A stretch of DNA of 64,000 nucleotides from CAVRUF01 sp963716005 (GTDB lineage Bacteria; Actinomycetota; Thermoleophilia; Gaiellales; Gaiellaceae): the NCBI GenBank assembly GCA_963716005.1, contig OY970285.1:1798001-1862000 (forward strand). The letters run 5' to 3'. The stretch's first letter is position 1, and each line of letters starts with the position of its first letter. Positions 27,203-34,809 of this stretch are shown here, piece by piece. A model generated the notes under the pieces. It saw nothing but the letters and a program-made list of their open reading frames with translations, was not told where the DNA came from and searched no databases. Both the position numbers and the translations under genes were made by a program.

Positions 27203-27465
27203 GCTCGACCCGCAGCTGCCCCGACTGGCCTGAGCATCTCGAGGAGTATCCCGACCTGCATTTCAAGCACTACACGGTTCCGGAGGCGAAGCTCCCGGCC
27301 GAGGTGCTCGTGAACCTGCGCGACATCCCGATGACGGAGGAGGCGATCTGCGCCGACCTCGAGCACAACGTGGTCAATCCGGAGCACACGGATCCACGCA
27401 TCGTCGCGGCGCTTCGCGAGTCCTACTGGTACGACCTGAACGACTGGCTGGCGCAGGGGCGGTAG
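27199..27465 (+). CDS. Small conserved-looking protein downstream of hemH
   Basis: 88 residues starting at GTG 27199, which overlaps the hemH stop (GTGA). It is acidic and soluble, with two cysteines (RSCPDW, AICADL) and Trp/Tyr-rich ends (DLHFKHYTVPEAKLP, ESYWYDLNDWLAQGR). I do not recognise a family. Translational coupling and codon use like its neighbours argue that it is real and connected with heme metabolism or the cell's handling of heme. Confidence 0.65.
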   Translation: MSSTRSCPDWPEHLEEYPDLHFKHYTVPEAKLPAEVLVNLRDIPMTEEAICADLEHNVVNPEHTDPRIVAALRESYWYDLNDWLAQGR

Positions 27466-27467
27466 GA

Positions 27468-27698
27468 GTGGGCAAGGGCTACGCGGAGGGGCCGGCGGCC
27501 GAGGAGCGCTTCGCGGCGCTCGAGCGCGGCGAGGGCTTCGACACGAGCCCGGCGCCTGAGGATCGGCAGGCGGTGTACGGCTCCACGGCCGAGAACGCGG
27601 AAAAGCACTTCATCGGCTGGGCCGACGAGGTCGACGCGGACAAGCTGTTCTCGTCCGGCGAAGCCTGGGGCATCTCGCTCGTGCGTAAGAGCACGTAG
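27468..27698 (+). CDS. Small hypothetical protein of the hem cluster
   Basis: 76 residues from GTG 27468, two bases after the preceding stop codon, with GGTAGGAG as ribosome binding site. The protein is acidic with no membrane segment; notable stretches are EERFAALERGEGFDTSP and AEKHFIGWADEVDADKLF. Function unknown. It ends immediately before a stack of hairpins at 27701-27730, so it is probably the last gene of the hemE operon. Confidence 0.6.
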   Translation: MGKGYAEGPAAEERFAALERGEGFDTSPAPEDRQAVYGSTAENAEKHFIGWADEVDADKLFSSGEAWGISLVRKST

Positions 27699-27700
27699 GC

Positions 27701-27730
27701 GTCCCTCGAACGAGGGACGGGGGTACCCCC
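27701..27730 (+). terminator. Paired hairpins ending the hem operon
   Basis: GTCCCTCG-AA-CGAGGGAC (27701-27718) begins two bases after the stop codon region, followed immediately by the palindrome GGGGGTACCCCC (27719-27730). A third weaker stem, CCCC-loop-GGGG, lies near 27746-27760. The first two could act as a double terminator; the third may belong to the leader of the tail-tube gene. Confidence 0.55.
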
Positions 27731-27812
27731 GTGGGGTGATTCGTATCCCCTGTTCGGGGGTTACGCGGGCCGGTGGGATACTGCGGCCACGCCGCAACCG
27801 AAAGGAGAGGTC

Positions 27813-28256
27813 ATGCCGCCGCCGAAGCGCACCGACCCGTACCTCGTCTTCAACTTCCGCGTCGAGATCGACGGAATCCCTGTGGCCGCCTTCAAGGAGG
27901 TCAGCGGGCTCGACTCGGAGACCGCGGTGATCGAGTACCGCACCGGGGCCATGCCGATGAACTCGTCCGCGAAGCTGCCGGGCCTCACGAAGTACCCGAA
28001 CATCGTCCTGAAGCGGGGCCTGACGAAGGACACGAGCCTGTGGCAGTGGCGCAAGGCGATCGTCAACGGCCAGATCGACCGCCGCAACGGCGTGATCATC
28101 CTGATGGACGAGTCGCGCGCCGACGTCGTGCGCTGGCAGTTCAGAAACGGCTGGCCCGCCAAGTGGGAAGGCCCCGACCTGGACGCGTCGTCGAACGAGG
28201 TCGCGATCGAGACGCTCGAGATCGCGCACGAGGGGCTGGAGCTCGATGCCGGCTGA
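27813..28256 (+). CDS. Phage tail tube (T4 gp19-like) protein, orphan
   Basis: 147 residues matching the tube protein of contractile tails and extracellular injection systems: DPYLVFNFRVEIDGIPVAAF, EVSGLDSETAVIEYR, KYPNIVLKRGLTKD, LWQWRKAIVNGQIDRRNG and the ending EIAHEGLEL. In tails such proteins stack as hexameric rings. No sheath, baseplate, spike or ATPase gene is in the window, so this one stands alone with the small gene after it. The ATG follows AAAGGAGAGGTC. It is probably a domesticated or co-opted copy. Confidence 0.85.
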   Translation: MPPPKRTDPYLVFNFRVEIDGIPVAAFKEVSGLDSETAVIEYRTGAMPMNSSAKLPGLTKYPNIVLKRGLTKDTSLWQWRKAIVNGQIDRRNGVIILMDESRADVVRWQFRNGWPAKWEGPDLDASSNEVAIETLEIAHEGLELDAG

Positions 28257-28618
28257 GGGGTCGCGCCCGGCGGACGTCATCCTCGACGTCGAGTTCGAGG
28301 CGGGCGTGCTCTTCCTGGTCGTGCGCAACATCGGCGAGGGCCCCGCGACTGCCGTGCGGTGCAAGTTCGCGCAGCCGTTCCACGGTCTCGGCGGCGCGAC
28401 CGAGATGTCGGCGCTGCCGCTCGTTCAAGAAGCTCGAGTTCCTCGGTCCGGGCCGGGAGATCCGGACGCTCCTCGACACGGCGTCGGCCTACTTCGCGCG
28501 GAAGGAGCCGGTGAAGCTCGAGGCGACCGTGACGTGGCGCGACGACGTCCGCGCCCGCGGCCAGCGCGCGATCGTCCACGATCTGTCGGTCTACCGAGCG
28601 CTCGCGTACCGGGCGTAG
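28246..28618 (+). CDS. Partner protein of the tail tube gene, single-base frameshift
   Basis: Starts inside the end of the tube gene (ATG 28246, 11-base overlap). The first part reads PADVILDVEFEAGVLFLVV and EGPATAVRCKFAQPF up to SALPL; an extra base near 28423 shifts the frame, and the protein continues FKKLEFLGPGREIRTLLDTA through VTWRDDVRARGQRAIVHDLS to the stop at 28618, about 123 residues in all. The pattern fits a beta-sandwich of the type that describes a protein-protein interaction domain. Function unknown; the overlap argues that it works with the tube protein. Confidence 0.65.
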
Positions 28619-28678
28619 GCGCGGTCACCTCTCGGGCCACCGCGCGTCCTCCGGGCCATGTTCGACGCGGCCAGGTCC

Positions 28679-28773
28679 GCCACGCCCCCACCCTGGGAGG
28701 GGATCACCCACCCGCCACCCACCGACACCTTGGCGGAATGCGGCGCACGCGTGTGTGACGTTCGTGCCGGGTT
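28679..28773 (-). repeat. Dispersed composite repeat, copy B
   Basis: On the minus strand: AACCCGGCACGAACGTCAC (about 28755-28773), then GGTGGGTGGCGGGTGG and CCCCTCCCAGGGTGGGGG. The first segment matches copies C and D and the second copies A and C. It lies in the convergent gap between 28618 and 28783. Confidence 0.65.
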
Positions 28774-28782
28774 ACGCGCGGA

Positions 28783-29742
28783 TCAGGAAATGTTCGCCGC
28801 GGTGGCGGCAGAGCCGAGCGCCTCGTCGATCGCGTCCAGCGTCGACTGGTCGAGCTCTATCCCGGAGGCGCCGGCGTTGTCATCCACCTGCTCGGGCCGG
28901 CTCGCGCCGACGATCGCGGACGCGACGTTCGGCTCGCGCAGCGTCCACGCGAGCGCGAGCTGCGACATCGTGATCCCAAGGCCTTCCGCGATCGGACGAA
29001 CGCGGTCGACCGCTCCGATGACCTCCTCGGTGAGGAAGCGGCCCATGGCCCAGTTCATCTCGTCCGAGGTCGCGCGCGAGTCGGCGGGCGGCGCCTCGCC
29101 CGGGCGGTACTTGCCGGTCAGGACGCCCTGGCCGAGCGGCGAGAAGACGATCTGCGAGATGCCGTTCGCCGCGCAGAGCGGAATCACCTCGGCCTCCGGG
29201 TTGCGGGCCAGCATCGAGTACTGCGGCTGGCTGGATACGAACTTCTCGACGCCGGGCAGGTCGAGCGCCGCCTGGATCTGGTCGGCCTTCCACTCGCTGA
29301 ACCCGATGTAGCGCGCCTTGCCCGCGCGAACGACCTCGCTGAGCGCCTCCATCGTCTCCTCGAGCGGCGTGTCCACGTCGTAGCGGTGGCACTGGTACAG
29401 GTCGACGTACTCGACCCGCAGCCGCTTCAGGGACGCGTCGATCTGCTTCTCCACCTGCGCGCGCGAGAGCCCTCGGTCCGCGTCGGTCATGGGGAAGTAG
29501 AGCTTGGTCGCGAGGACGTAGGAGTCGCGCGGTCGGTCGGCAAGCGCTTCGCCGAGGAAGTCCTCCGCGGCGCCCTTCCCGTACACGTTCGCGGTGTCGA
29601 TGAAGTTGATCCCGACGTCGAAGGCCCGGTCGACGCACGCTTTGGCGCGGTCGCGATCGATGCCCACGCCGAACGTGAGCCAGGAGCCGAGGCTGATCTC
29701 CGAAACCTCGAGGTCGCTCGAGCCGAGTTGCCGGTAGCGCAT
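28783..29742 (-). CDS. Aldo/keto reductase
   Basis: NADPH-dependent oxidoreductase, 319 residues from the ATG at 29742, which is where the TIM barrel begins (RYRQLGSSDLEVSEISLG). The catalytic tetrad is visible: Asp in FIDTANVYGKG, Tyr in the same motif, Lys in VLATKLYF, His in YQCHRYD. FSPLGQGVLTGKYRPG is the conserved late loop. It resembles the potassium-channel beta-subunit-like group. The substrate is unknown. Longer upstream reading overlaps the divergent hemolysin gene and was not used. Confidence 0.88.
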   Translation of the reverse strand: MRYRQLGSSDLEVSEISLGSWLTFGVGIDRDRAKACVDRAFDVGINFIDTANVYGKGAAEDFLGEALADRPRDSYVLATKLYFPMTDADRGLSRAQVEKQIDASLKRLRVEYVDLYQCHRYDVDTPLEETMEALSEVVRAGKARYIGFSEWKADQIQAALDLPGVEKFVSSQPQYSMLARNPEAEVIPLCAANGISQIVFSPLGQGVLTGKYRPGEAPPADSRATSDEMNWAMGRFLTEEVIGAVDRVRPIAEGLGITMSQLALAWTLREPNVASAIVGASRPEQVDDNAGASGIELDQSTLDAIDEALGSAATAANIS

Positions 29743-29797
29743 GGCGGGAGTTCTACCCGACGCGGGTCGCGCCGCGGTCGATCCGTTACCGTGAGGC

Positions 29798-30446
29798 ATG
29801 GCCTCCCCGGCGCTCTTGGAAAAGCCGCGGTTTCGCGGCGTGTCGCACCAGTGGGCGTTTCTGCTCGCGCTTCCGGTCGGCATCGTGCTGATCGCCCTCG
29901 CGGGCATCGCCCCTTTCGCGGGCCGCGACGGCAGTTTTCGCGAGCGGCGTCGCGGTCATGTTCGGCGTCAGCGCCCTGTACCACCGCCCCACCTGGTCGC
30001 CGGTGCGCCGCTCGTGGCTGCGCCGGCTGGATCACGCGGCGATCTACCTCCTGATCGCGGCCACCTACACGCCGTTCGGCCTGCTCGTGCTCGAGGGCGC
30101 GTGGCGTCCGGCGGTCCTGGCCGTCGTGTGGACAGGAGCGCTGGTCGCGATCCTCCTCAAGCTGTGCTGGCCGGCGTCGCCGAAGTGGATGGCGGCCGCA
30201 ATCGCCGTCGGGCTCGGCTGGGTCGCCGCGGTCGCGTTTCGGGAGCTCCTCGAGGGCGCGGGAACGACCGCGACGTCCCTCGTCCTCGCCGGCGGCATCT
30301 GCTACACGCTCGGCGCGGTCGTCTACGTGATGGGCCGTCCCGACCCGGTGCCGGACGTCTTCGGCTACCACGAGGTCTTCCACGCCCTGGTCATCGCGGC
30401 GGTGGCGCTCCAGTACGCGGCGGTCGCGATCGTCGTGACCGGCTAG
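29798..30446 (+). CDS. Hemolysin III family membrane protein (YqfA/PAQR type), single-base frameshift
   Basis: The N-terminus EKPRFRGVSHQWAFLLALPV continues to IALAGIAPFA; near 29930 one extra base shifts the frame, and the rest follows as AVMFGVSALYHRPTW, LDHAAIYLLIAATYTPF and YHEVFHALVIAA to the stop at 30446. With about seven helices and the conserved S-H/D-H..H pattern (SALYHR, LDHAA, HEVFHAL) it belongs to the PAQR/hemolysin III superfamily, which binds zinc in the membrane. The ATG lies 55 bases from the aldo/keto reductase start. Confidence 0.85.
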
Positions 30447-30460
30447 GTCACCTGGGGACG

Positions 30461-30572
30461 AACCGGCACGAAATCGGCACGGTTTCGTGCGCAATCCGTG
30501 CGCACTCGCTCGATACGATCGCCGTGGGTGGCGGGTGGTCCTCTCCCCTCCCAGGGTGGGGCGCGCGCGCGT
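30461..30572 (+). repeat. Dispersed composite repeat, copy C
   Basis: AACCGGCACGAAATCG (30461-30476, exact in copy D) is followed by GATACGATC (30511-30519), then GGGTGGCGGGTGG and TCCCCTCCCAGGGTGGGG with a GCGCGCGCGC tail ending near 30572. It fills the convergent gap between the hemolysin III stop (30446) and the small membrane protein (30577). Confidence 0.7.
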
Positions 30573-30576
30573 GTAG

Positions 30577-30858
30577 CTAGAGCTGCGGCCCAGGGACGTC
30601 CGCGTCCCCGTCTGCGCCGTCGCGGTCAGGCTCGGCAGGTTCGCCGGTTTTGGCCTCGTCCCGCGCGCGGAGGTCGGCGAGGAGCCACAGCGTCGGCCCG
30701 ACGAAGAGGCTCATGCCGAGGAAGAAGATCCCGATCCAGCCGGCGAGGAGCTTCACGTCGTCGTTCTCGAACCCGGCCACCAGCAGGAACCCGCCGGCGA
30801 AGAGGCACAGGCCCGAGGAGAGGACGGCCATCAGCTTGGCGGCGGCGGATCCGGTCAC
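30577..30858 (-). CDS. Small two-helix membrane protein
   Basis: 93 residues with two hydrophobic helices (about 8-30, VLSSGLCLFAGGFLLVAGF; 40-62, GIFFLGMSLFVGPTLWLLA) and an acidic tail. The GTG start at 30858 overlaps the TGA of the Ada-type gene (GTGA). No family recognised. Confidence 0.65.
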   Translation of the reverse strand: MTGSAAAKLMAVLSSGLCLFAGGFLLVAGFENDDVKLLAGWIGIFFLGMSLFVGPTLWLLADLRARDEAKTGEPAEPDRDGADGDADVPGPQL

Positions 30859-31109
30859 GGCGCGACTCTACCCGCCTTCCACGCCGCATAGCGCTCGGGC
30901 AAACAGACCGCGCAGGGCCGGTATCCGGACGCCACGGCCGTCGCCTCGTCCGCGAAGAACACGCGGTGCCGCACGTAGTGCCCGCGCGCGATCCACCGCA
31001 ACGCTCCCGGGCAATCGAGCCGGCCGTAGATCTTCGAGCGTCGGTGCCCGCCGAGCGTTCCCGGCGTCTCGGAGAGGTACTCGCCGTCCGGGCCGGTCAG
31101 GCGGTAGAC
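30855..31109 (-). CDS. Ada-type metal-binding protein, start uncertain
   Basis: About 84 residues reading YRLTGPDGEYLSETPGTL, then YGRLDCPGALRWIARG, YVRHRVFFADEATAVASG and YRPCAVCLPERYAAW. This is the four-cysteine-like zinc fold of the N-terminal domain of Ada methyltransferase, here with three cysteines and a histidine, standing alone without a methyltransferase. The frame opens after a TGA and has no ATG or GTG before TAC CGC CTG; GTC at 31109 is where relatives start, so a base substitution or a CTG start is possible. It overlaps the end of the DUF2269 gene by 13 bases. Confidence 0.55.
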   Translation of the reverse strand, partial: VYRLTGPDGEYLSETPGTLGGHRRSKIYGRLDCPGALRWIARGHYVRHRVFFADEATAVASGYRPCAVCLPERYAAWKAGRVAP

Positions 31110-31672
31110 GGCCGCTCAGCCTTCAGCGAGAGCGCCCGCGCGCGCCCGTAGAAGAACGCCGTCGCGAGCACGAGGATCACCGCCATCCCGACGAGCGTCC
31201 ACGTGTCGTCCTTCGTCGGCTTGACGACCATGTCCACGACGACCAGGTACAGGACGACGTAGTCGAGCCGCGAGAACACGATCATCCGGCGCGCCGCGTT
31301 GTAGGCCGGCGGGCTCATCCCGCCGTCGCGGTCGATCATCTTCTTCACGCGCTCGGACTGCGGCTTGATCCACAGAAGCCCCGTCAGGAACGTGATCGCG
31401 AAGCCGGCGAAGCCGAGGACGATCCAGAGCTGGTCGAACGCGTAGAAGTCGCTGTCGGCGACGAGCAGGATCCCGAACACGAGCACGAGCAGCGACGAGG
31501 GCACGAAGAAGGTGTTCGACAGGGCGACGAGGTCGTCGAAAAGCTGTCGCATCGCCCCCTCGTTGCGGGCCCGGTCGGCGCGGAAGCCGAGAATGTGGAA
31601 GAGCATCCCCGCGCCGATCCACATGATCGCGAACGAGATGTGGAGGAACAAAAGCAGGTCGTAGCGTGTCAT
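31097..31672 (-). CDS. DUF2269 family membrane protein
   Basis: 191 residues with about four or five helices (LLLFLHISFAIMWIGAGMLF, FFVPSSLLVLVFGILLVA, LWIVLGFAGFAITFLTGLLW, YVVLYLVVVDMVV, VGMAVILVLATAFFYG). The histidine in the first helix and the RMIVFSRLDYV segment are typical. Family function is unknown. The ATG at 31672 is used because the frame upstream is antisense to the cyclase genes. It is followed by the Ada-type and two-helix genes on the same strand. Confidence 0.8.
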   Translation of the reverse strand: MTRYDLLLFLHISFAIMWIGAGMLFHILGFRADRARNEGAMRQLFDDLVALSNTFFVPSSLLVLVFGILLVADSDFYAFDQLWIVLGFAGFAITFLTGLLWIKPQSERVKKMIDRDGGMSPPAYNAARRMIVFSRLDYVVLYLVVVDMVVKPTKDDTWTLVGMAVILVLATAFFYGRARALSLKAERPSTA

Positions 31673-31705
31673 TTCGCAGCTTTTACACGATCTGCCGGAT
31701 CGACC

Positions 31706-31723
31706 GGTGCGGATAACCGCACC
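31706..31723. promoter_or_regulatory. 7-bp stem hairpin in a divergent promoter region
   Basis: GGTGCGG-ATAA-CCGCACC, followed by TAAAAT, between the DUF2269 start (31672, minus) and the first cyclase start (31781, plus). It could be an operator or a leader hairpin. The AT-rich element next to it is a candidate -10 region for one of the two genes. Confidence 0.35.
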
Positions 31724-31780
31724 TAAAATGGAGAGTCCGCTCCCTGCACAGCACCGTCTAGACACGCGATCCTGCCCTGT

Positions 31781-32737
31781 ATGAGACCGCAGAAACTCAC
31801 GTTCTTCTTCAGCGACGTCGAAAGCTCCACGCGCCTCGTGCGCGAGCTCGGCGACCACTACGGCGAGCTCCTGCTCGAGCTGCGCTCGATCCTCCGCGAG
31901 GAGATCCAGCGCGCCGGCGGCCGGGTCGTCGACATGCGGGCCGACGAGGTCTTCGCGGTCTTCGAGCGCGCGAGTCAGGGAATGGCCGCCGCGGTGTGTA
32001 TCCAGAAGGCGGTCGCCGCGTACGACTGGGCGAGCGACGTGCCGGTTCGCGTGCGGATCGGCCTTCACACGGGCGTCGCCCGCGAGGACGAGCGCAACGA
32101 CTACGTCGGCATCGAGGTGCATCGCGCCTCCCGCATCGCGGACGCCGCGCACGGCGGCCAGGTGCTCCTGTCGCAGGCAACGGCCACCCTGCTCGACACG
32201 GACGCGCTCGACCTCGGCGAGTACGAGCTGAACGGCCTCGACTCGCCCGAGCGGATCTTCCAGCTCCTCCACGAGGAGCTCGAGGCGGACTTCCCGGTGC
32301 TGCGCTCCGGCGCTCCCCGCAGGGGCCTGAGCGTCGCGCTCGCGGACGACTCCGTGATCATCCGCGAGGGCATCGCGCGGCTGCTCGAGGAGGCGGGGAT
32401 CGAGGTCGTCTCCCAGGCGGGGACGCCCGATCAGCTCCTCCGCGACATCGCCGAGCACCAGCCGGACGTGGCCGTGGTCGACATTCGCATGCCGCCGAGC
32501 GGAAGCGACGAGGGCCTTCGCGCCGCGAAGACGATCCGGCACCAGTACCCGGGCGTCGGCGTCCTGCTCCTCTCGCAGGCGCTCGAGCCGGCCTACGCGG
32601 CCGAGCTCGTCGCGGCGAGCGCCACCGGCGTCGGCTACCTGCTGAAGGACCGCGTCGGCGACATGGACGAGTTCGCAGCCGCCCTCCACCTGGTGGCCGA
32701 AGGCGGCCAGGCGCTCGACCCGGCGCTGGTCTCCTAA
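31781..32737 (+). CDS. Class III nucleotide cyclase fused to a receiver domain
   Basis: 318 residues. The N-terminal cyclase homology domain has both metal-binding aspartates (Asp12 in FFFSDVESS, Asp55 in DMRADEVFAVF), RIGLHTGVA, and the transition-state Arg region VHRASRIADAAHGGQVLLS, where His replaces the common Asn as in many actinobacterial members. The C-terminal receiver begins about residue 183 (SVALADDSVIIREGIARLL) with acid pair Asp189/190, phosphoacceptor Asp234 in AVVDIRMPP and Lys289 in YLLKDR, so it looks competent. The order cyclase-then-receiver with no HTH is unusual. A histidine kinase is not encoded nearby. Confidence 0.88.
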   Translation: MRPQKLTFFFSDVESSTRLVRELGDHYGELLLELRSILREEIQRAGGRVVDMRADEVFAVFERASQGMAAAVCIQKAVAAYDWASDVPVRVRIGLHTGVAREDERNDYVGIEVHRASRIADAAHGGQVLLSQATATLLDTDALDLGEYELNGLDSPERIFQLLHEELEADFPVLRSGAPRRGLSVALADDSVIIREGIARLLEEAGIEVVSQAGTPDQLLRDIAEHQPDVAVVDIRMPPSGSDEGLRAAKTIRHQYPGVGVLLLSQALEPAYAAELVAASATGVGYLLKDRVGDMDEFAAALHLVAEGGQALDPALVS

Positions 32738-32744
32738 ACGAACC

Positions 32745-32778
32745 GGGCGCGCGGTTCCCCTTACAGCACCGCGCGCCC
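32745..32778 (+). terminator. Strong hairpin terminator after the first cyclase gene
   Basis: Perfect 11-bp stem GGGCGCGCGGT (32745-32755) with ACCGCGCGCCC (32768-32778), a 12-base loop, and the pyrimidine-rich TGTTCTCCTTC next to it. It lies 7 bases past the stop codon, separating the two cyclase genes. Confidence 0.75.
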
Positions 32779-32814
32779 TGTTCTCCTTCATCGTTCCCGG
32801 CCGGTAGCGACGCC

Positions 32815-33784
32815 ATGCGCATTGCGCAGCGGCTTCGCGGAACCCTAACGTGGCGTTTTTCGCCCTCCGAGGCCGGGTACGGGCAACGGATCCAGGAGCG
32901 CACCTTCCTCTTCGGTGACGTCGAGGGCTCGACCGGTCTTCTCCGCGAGCTCGAAGACCACTACGACGAGCTTCTCTTCGAGCTGCGCTCGCTGCTTCGC
33001 GCCGAGATCGAGAAGGTCGGCGGCCGGGTCGTCGGACTTGCGTGGGGACGAGGTGTTCGCGGTGTTCCTCGACGCCGACGCGGCGGTGAACGCGGCCGTC
33101 GCGATCCAGCGGTCGCTCTCGGCGGGCCAGGTGAGGCTCCGCATCGGCGTGCACACCGGAACCGCCCGGCGGGACAGGCTCGGCGACTACTCGGGGATCG
33201 AGATCCACCGCGCCTCACGGATCGCGGACGCGGGCCACGGCGGCCAGGTTCTTCTTTCCGCGGCGACGGCCGGGCAGGCTCACGAGGAAACGCGCGACCT
33301 GGGCGCGTACGAGCTCCCCGGGCTCGAGGAGCCGGAGCGGATCTTCCAGCTCGTGCACGCCGGGCTCGAGTCCGAGTTCCCGCCGCTGCGCACGGATGTG
33401 CCGCTGCGGGTGGCCCTCGCCGGAGGCGGGCTGCGCCGCCAGCTCGAGGAGAGCGGGATCCGCGTGGTCTCGGAGGTCGAAACGCTCGACGACCTTCTCC
33501 GCGACATCGGCGAGCGCCGGCCGGACGTGGTCGTCGTGGACATGGGCGTGACCGCGCAGGACCTCGACGAGAACCTCGAGGCCGCGCGGATCATCCGCGA
33601 GGCGTTCCCGGACATGCGAGTGCTCCTCCTCTCGGAAGCGCTCGGGCCGGTGCGCGCGGCCGAGCTGATCGCGTCGAGCCCGACCGGGATCGGCTACCTG
33701 CTGAAGAACCGCGCCGACGAGCCCGACGAGTTCACGGCCGCGCTCCACCGCGCGATCCAGGCGCTCGCCTCGCAGCGCGCCTAG
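32815..33784 (+). CDS. Second cyclase-receiver fusion, degenerate receiver, single-base frameshift
   Basis: A paralogue of the gene before it. From ATG 32815 it reads ERTFLFGDVEGSTGLLRELE and IEKVGGRVV; an extra G near 33034 shifts the frame, which continues DLRGDEVFAVFLDADAA, IGVHTGTARRDRLGDYS and IHRASRIADAGHGGQVLLS. Both metal aspartates are kept. The receiver lacks the acidic pair (VALAGGGLRRQLEESG instead of ADDS) but keeps the acceptor Asp in VVVDMGV and Lys in YLLKNR, so it may be a pseudo-receiver. Total about 323 residues. The pair probably arose by tandem duplication; its role may be to bind or dampen the first protein. Confidence 0.8.
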
Positions 33785-33786
33785 CT

Positions 33787-34749
33787 CTAGTTGAAGCGCA
33801 GTCCGTCGAGCTGCGAGAGATCCAGGTTCCCGCCGGAGATGACGCAGACGACGCGCGTCCCGGCCGGAAGCTGAAGCGCGCCCGAGCGCAGCGCGGCGAC
33901 CGGCGCCGCGGCCGCGCCCTCCACGACGAGCTTCGTGCGCGCCATCGTCCAGAGCACGTTCTCGAAGATGACCGAGTCCGGCACGACCACGATCTCGTCC
34001 ACGAACTGCCGCACCAACTCGAACGTGTGCCCGCCGACGCGCTTCACGCGGAGACCGTCGATGATCGTGTCGCAGTGCTCGAGCGTGACCAGCTCGCCCG
34101 CGTCGACGCTCGCCTTCATCGCCGGGCCGTCCGCCGACTCGACGCCGACGATCCGCACATCCGGCCGCGCCCGCTTGACGGCGGCCGACACGCCGGAGAT
34201 GAGCCCGCCGCCGCCGATCGGGACGACGATCACCTCCACCTCGGGCCAGTCCTCGATCACCTCGAGCCCGAGCGTGCCCTGGCCGGAGATGAGGTCGAGG
34301 TCGTCGAACGGATGCACGTACACGAGCCCGTCGCGTTCGACGAGCTCGCGCGCCTTCTCGTCGGCCTCGTCCCAGATCGTCCCGTGCTGGACGACCTCCG
34401 CGCCGTAGCCCTTGGTCGCCTCGACCTTCGAGGGCGTCGCGTTCTCGGCCATGCAGACGACCGCGCGGATCCCGAGCATCGATGCCGCGAGGGCGACGCC
34501 CTGCGCGTGGTTCCCGGCCGAGGAGCAGACGACGCCGCGGGCGCGCTCTTCATCCGAAAGCAGCGAGAGCTTGTTCAACGGCCCGCGGATCTTGTACGAG
34601 CCGGTCTTCTGGAAGCACTCGGCCTTGAGCCGCACGTCGAGGCCGGTCTCGGTCGAAAGCGCCTGCGAACCGACGAGCGGCGTGCGGTGGATGAACGGCG
34701 CGACCTTCTCGCGCGCGGCCATCGAATCGGGTAGCGCCGCGGTGCTCAT
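33787..34749 (-). CDS. ilvA: Threonine/serine dehydratase, PLP fold type II
   Basis: 320 residues without a C-terminal ACT regulatory domain, so probably the catabolic or promiscuous type. PLP Lys in KTGSYKIRGPLNKL, the substrate loop SSAGNHAQGVALAA, the phosphate-binding PIGGGGLISG and the C-terminal VVCVISGGNLDLS are all present. The reaction is deamination of L-threonine to 2-oxobutanoate, though serine or racemisation is possible. It ends next to the cyclase gene, convergent. The symbol is approximate, since relatives are called tdcB as well. Confidence 0.85.
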   Translation of the reverse strand: MSTAALPDSMAAREKVAPFIHRTPLVGSQALSTETGLDVRLKAECFQKTGSYKIRGPLNKLSLLSDEERARGVVCSSAGNHAQGVALAASMLGIRAVVCMAENATPSKVEATKGYGAEVVQHGTIWDEADEKARELVERDGLVYVHPFDDLDLISGQGTLGLEVIEDWPEVEVIVVPIGGGGLISGVSAAVKRARPDVRIVGVESADGPAMKASVDAGELVTLEHCDTIIDGLRVKRVGGHTFELVRQFVDEIVVVPDSVIFENVLWTMARTKLVVEGAAAAPVAALRSGALQLPAGTRVVCVISGGNLDLSQLDGLRFN

Positions 34750-34809
34750 GCGGGCCGATTCTCTACGAACCGGCCGCGCCGTGCGACCGCGGCGCCTTCC
34801 CGATTTCCC

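Noticed and set aside
27813..28618. Prophage
   Set aside because: No capsid, terminase, portal, integrase or lysis genes adjoin; flanks are housekeeping genes.
20460..33060. Programmed frameshifting as the cause of the breaks
   Set aside because: Sites share no slippery sequence or following stem and occur in unrelated genes.
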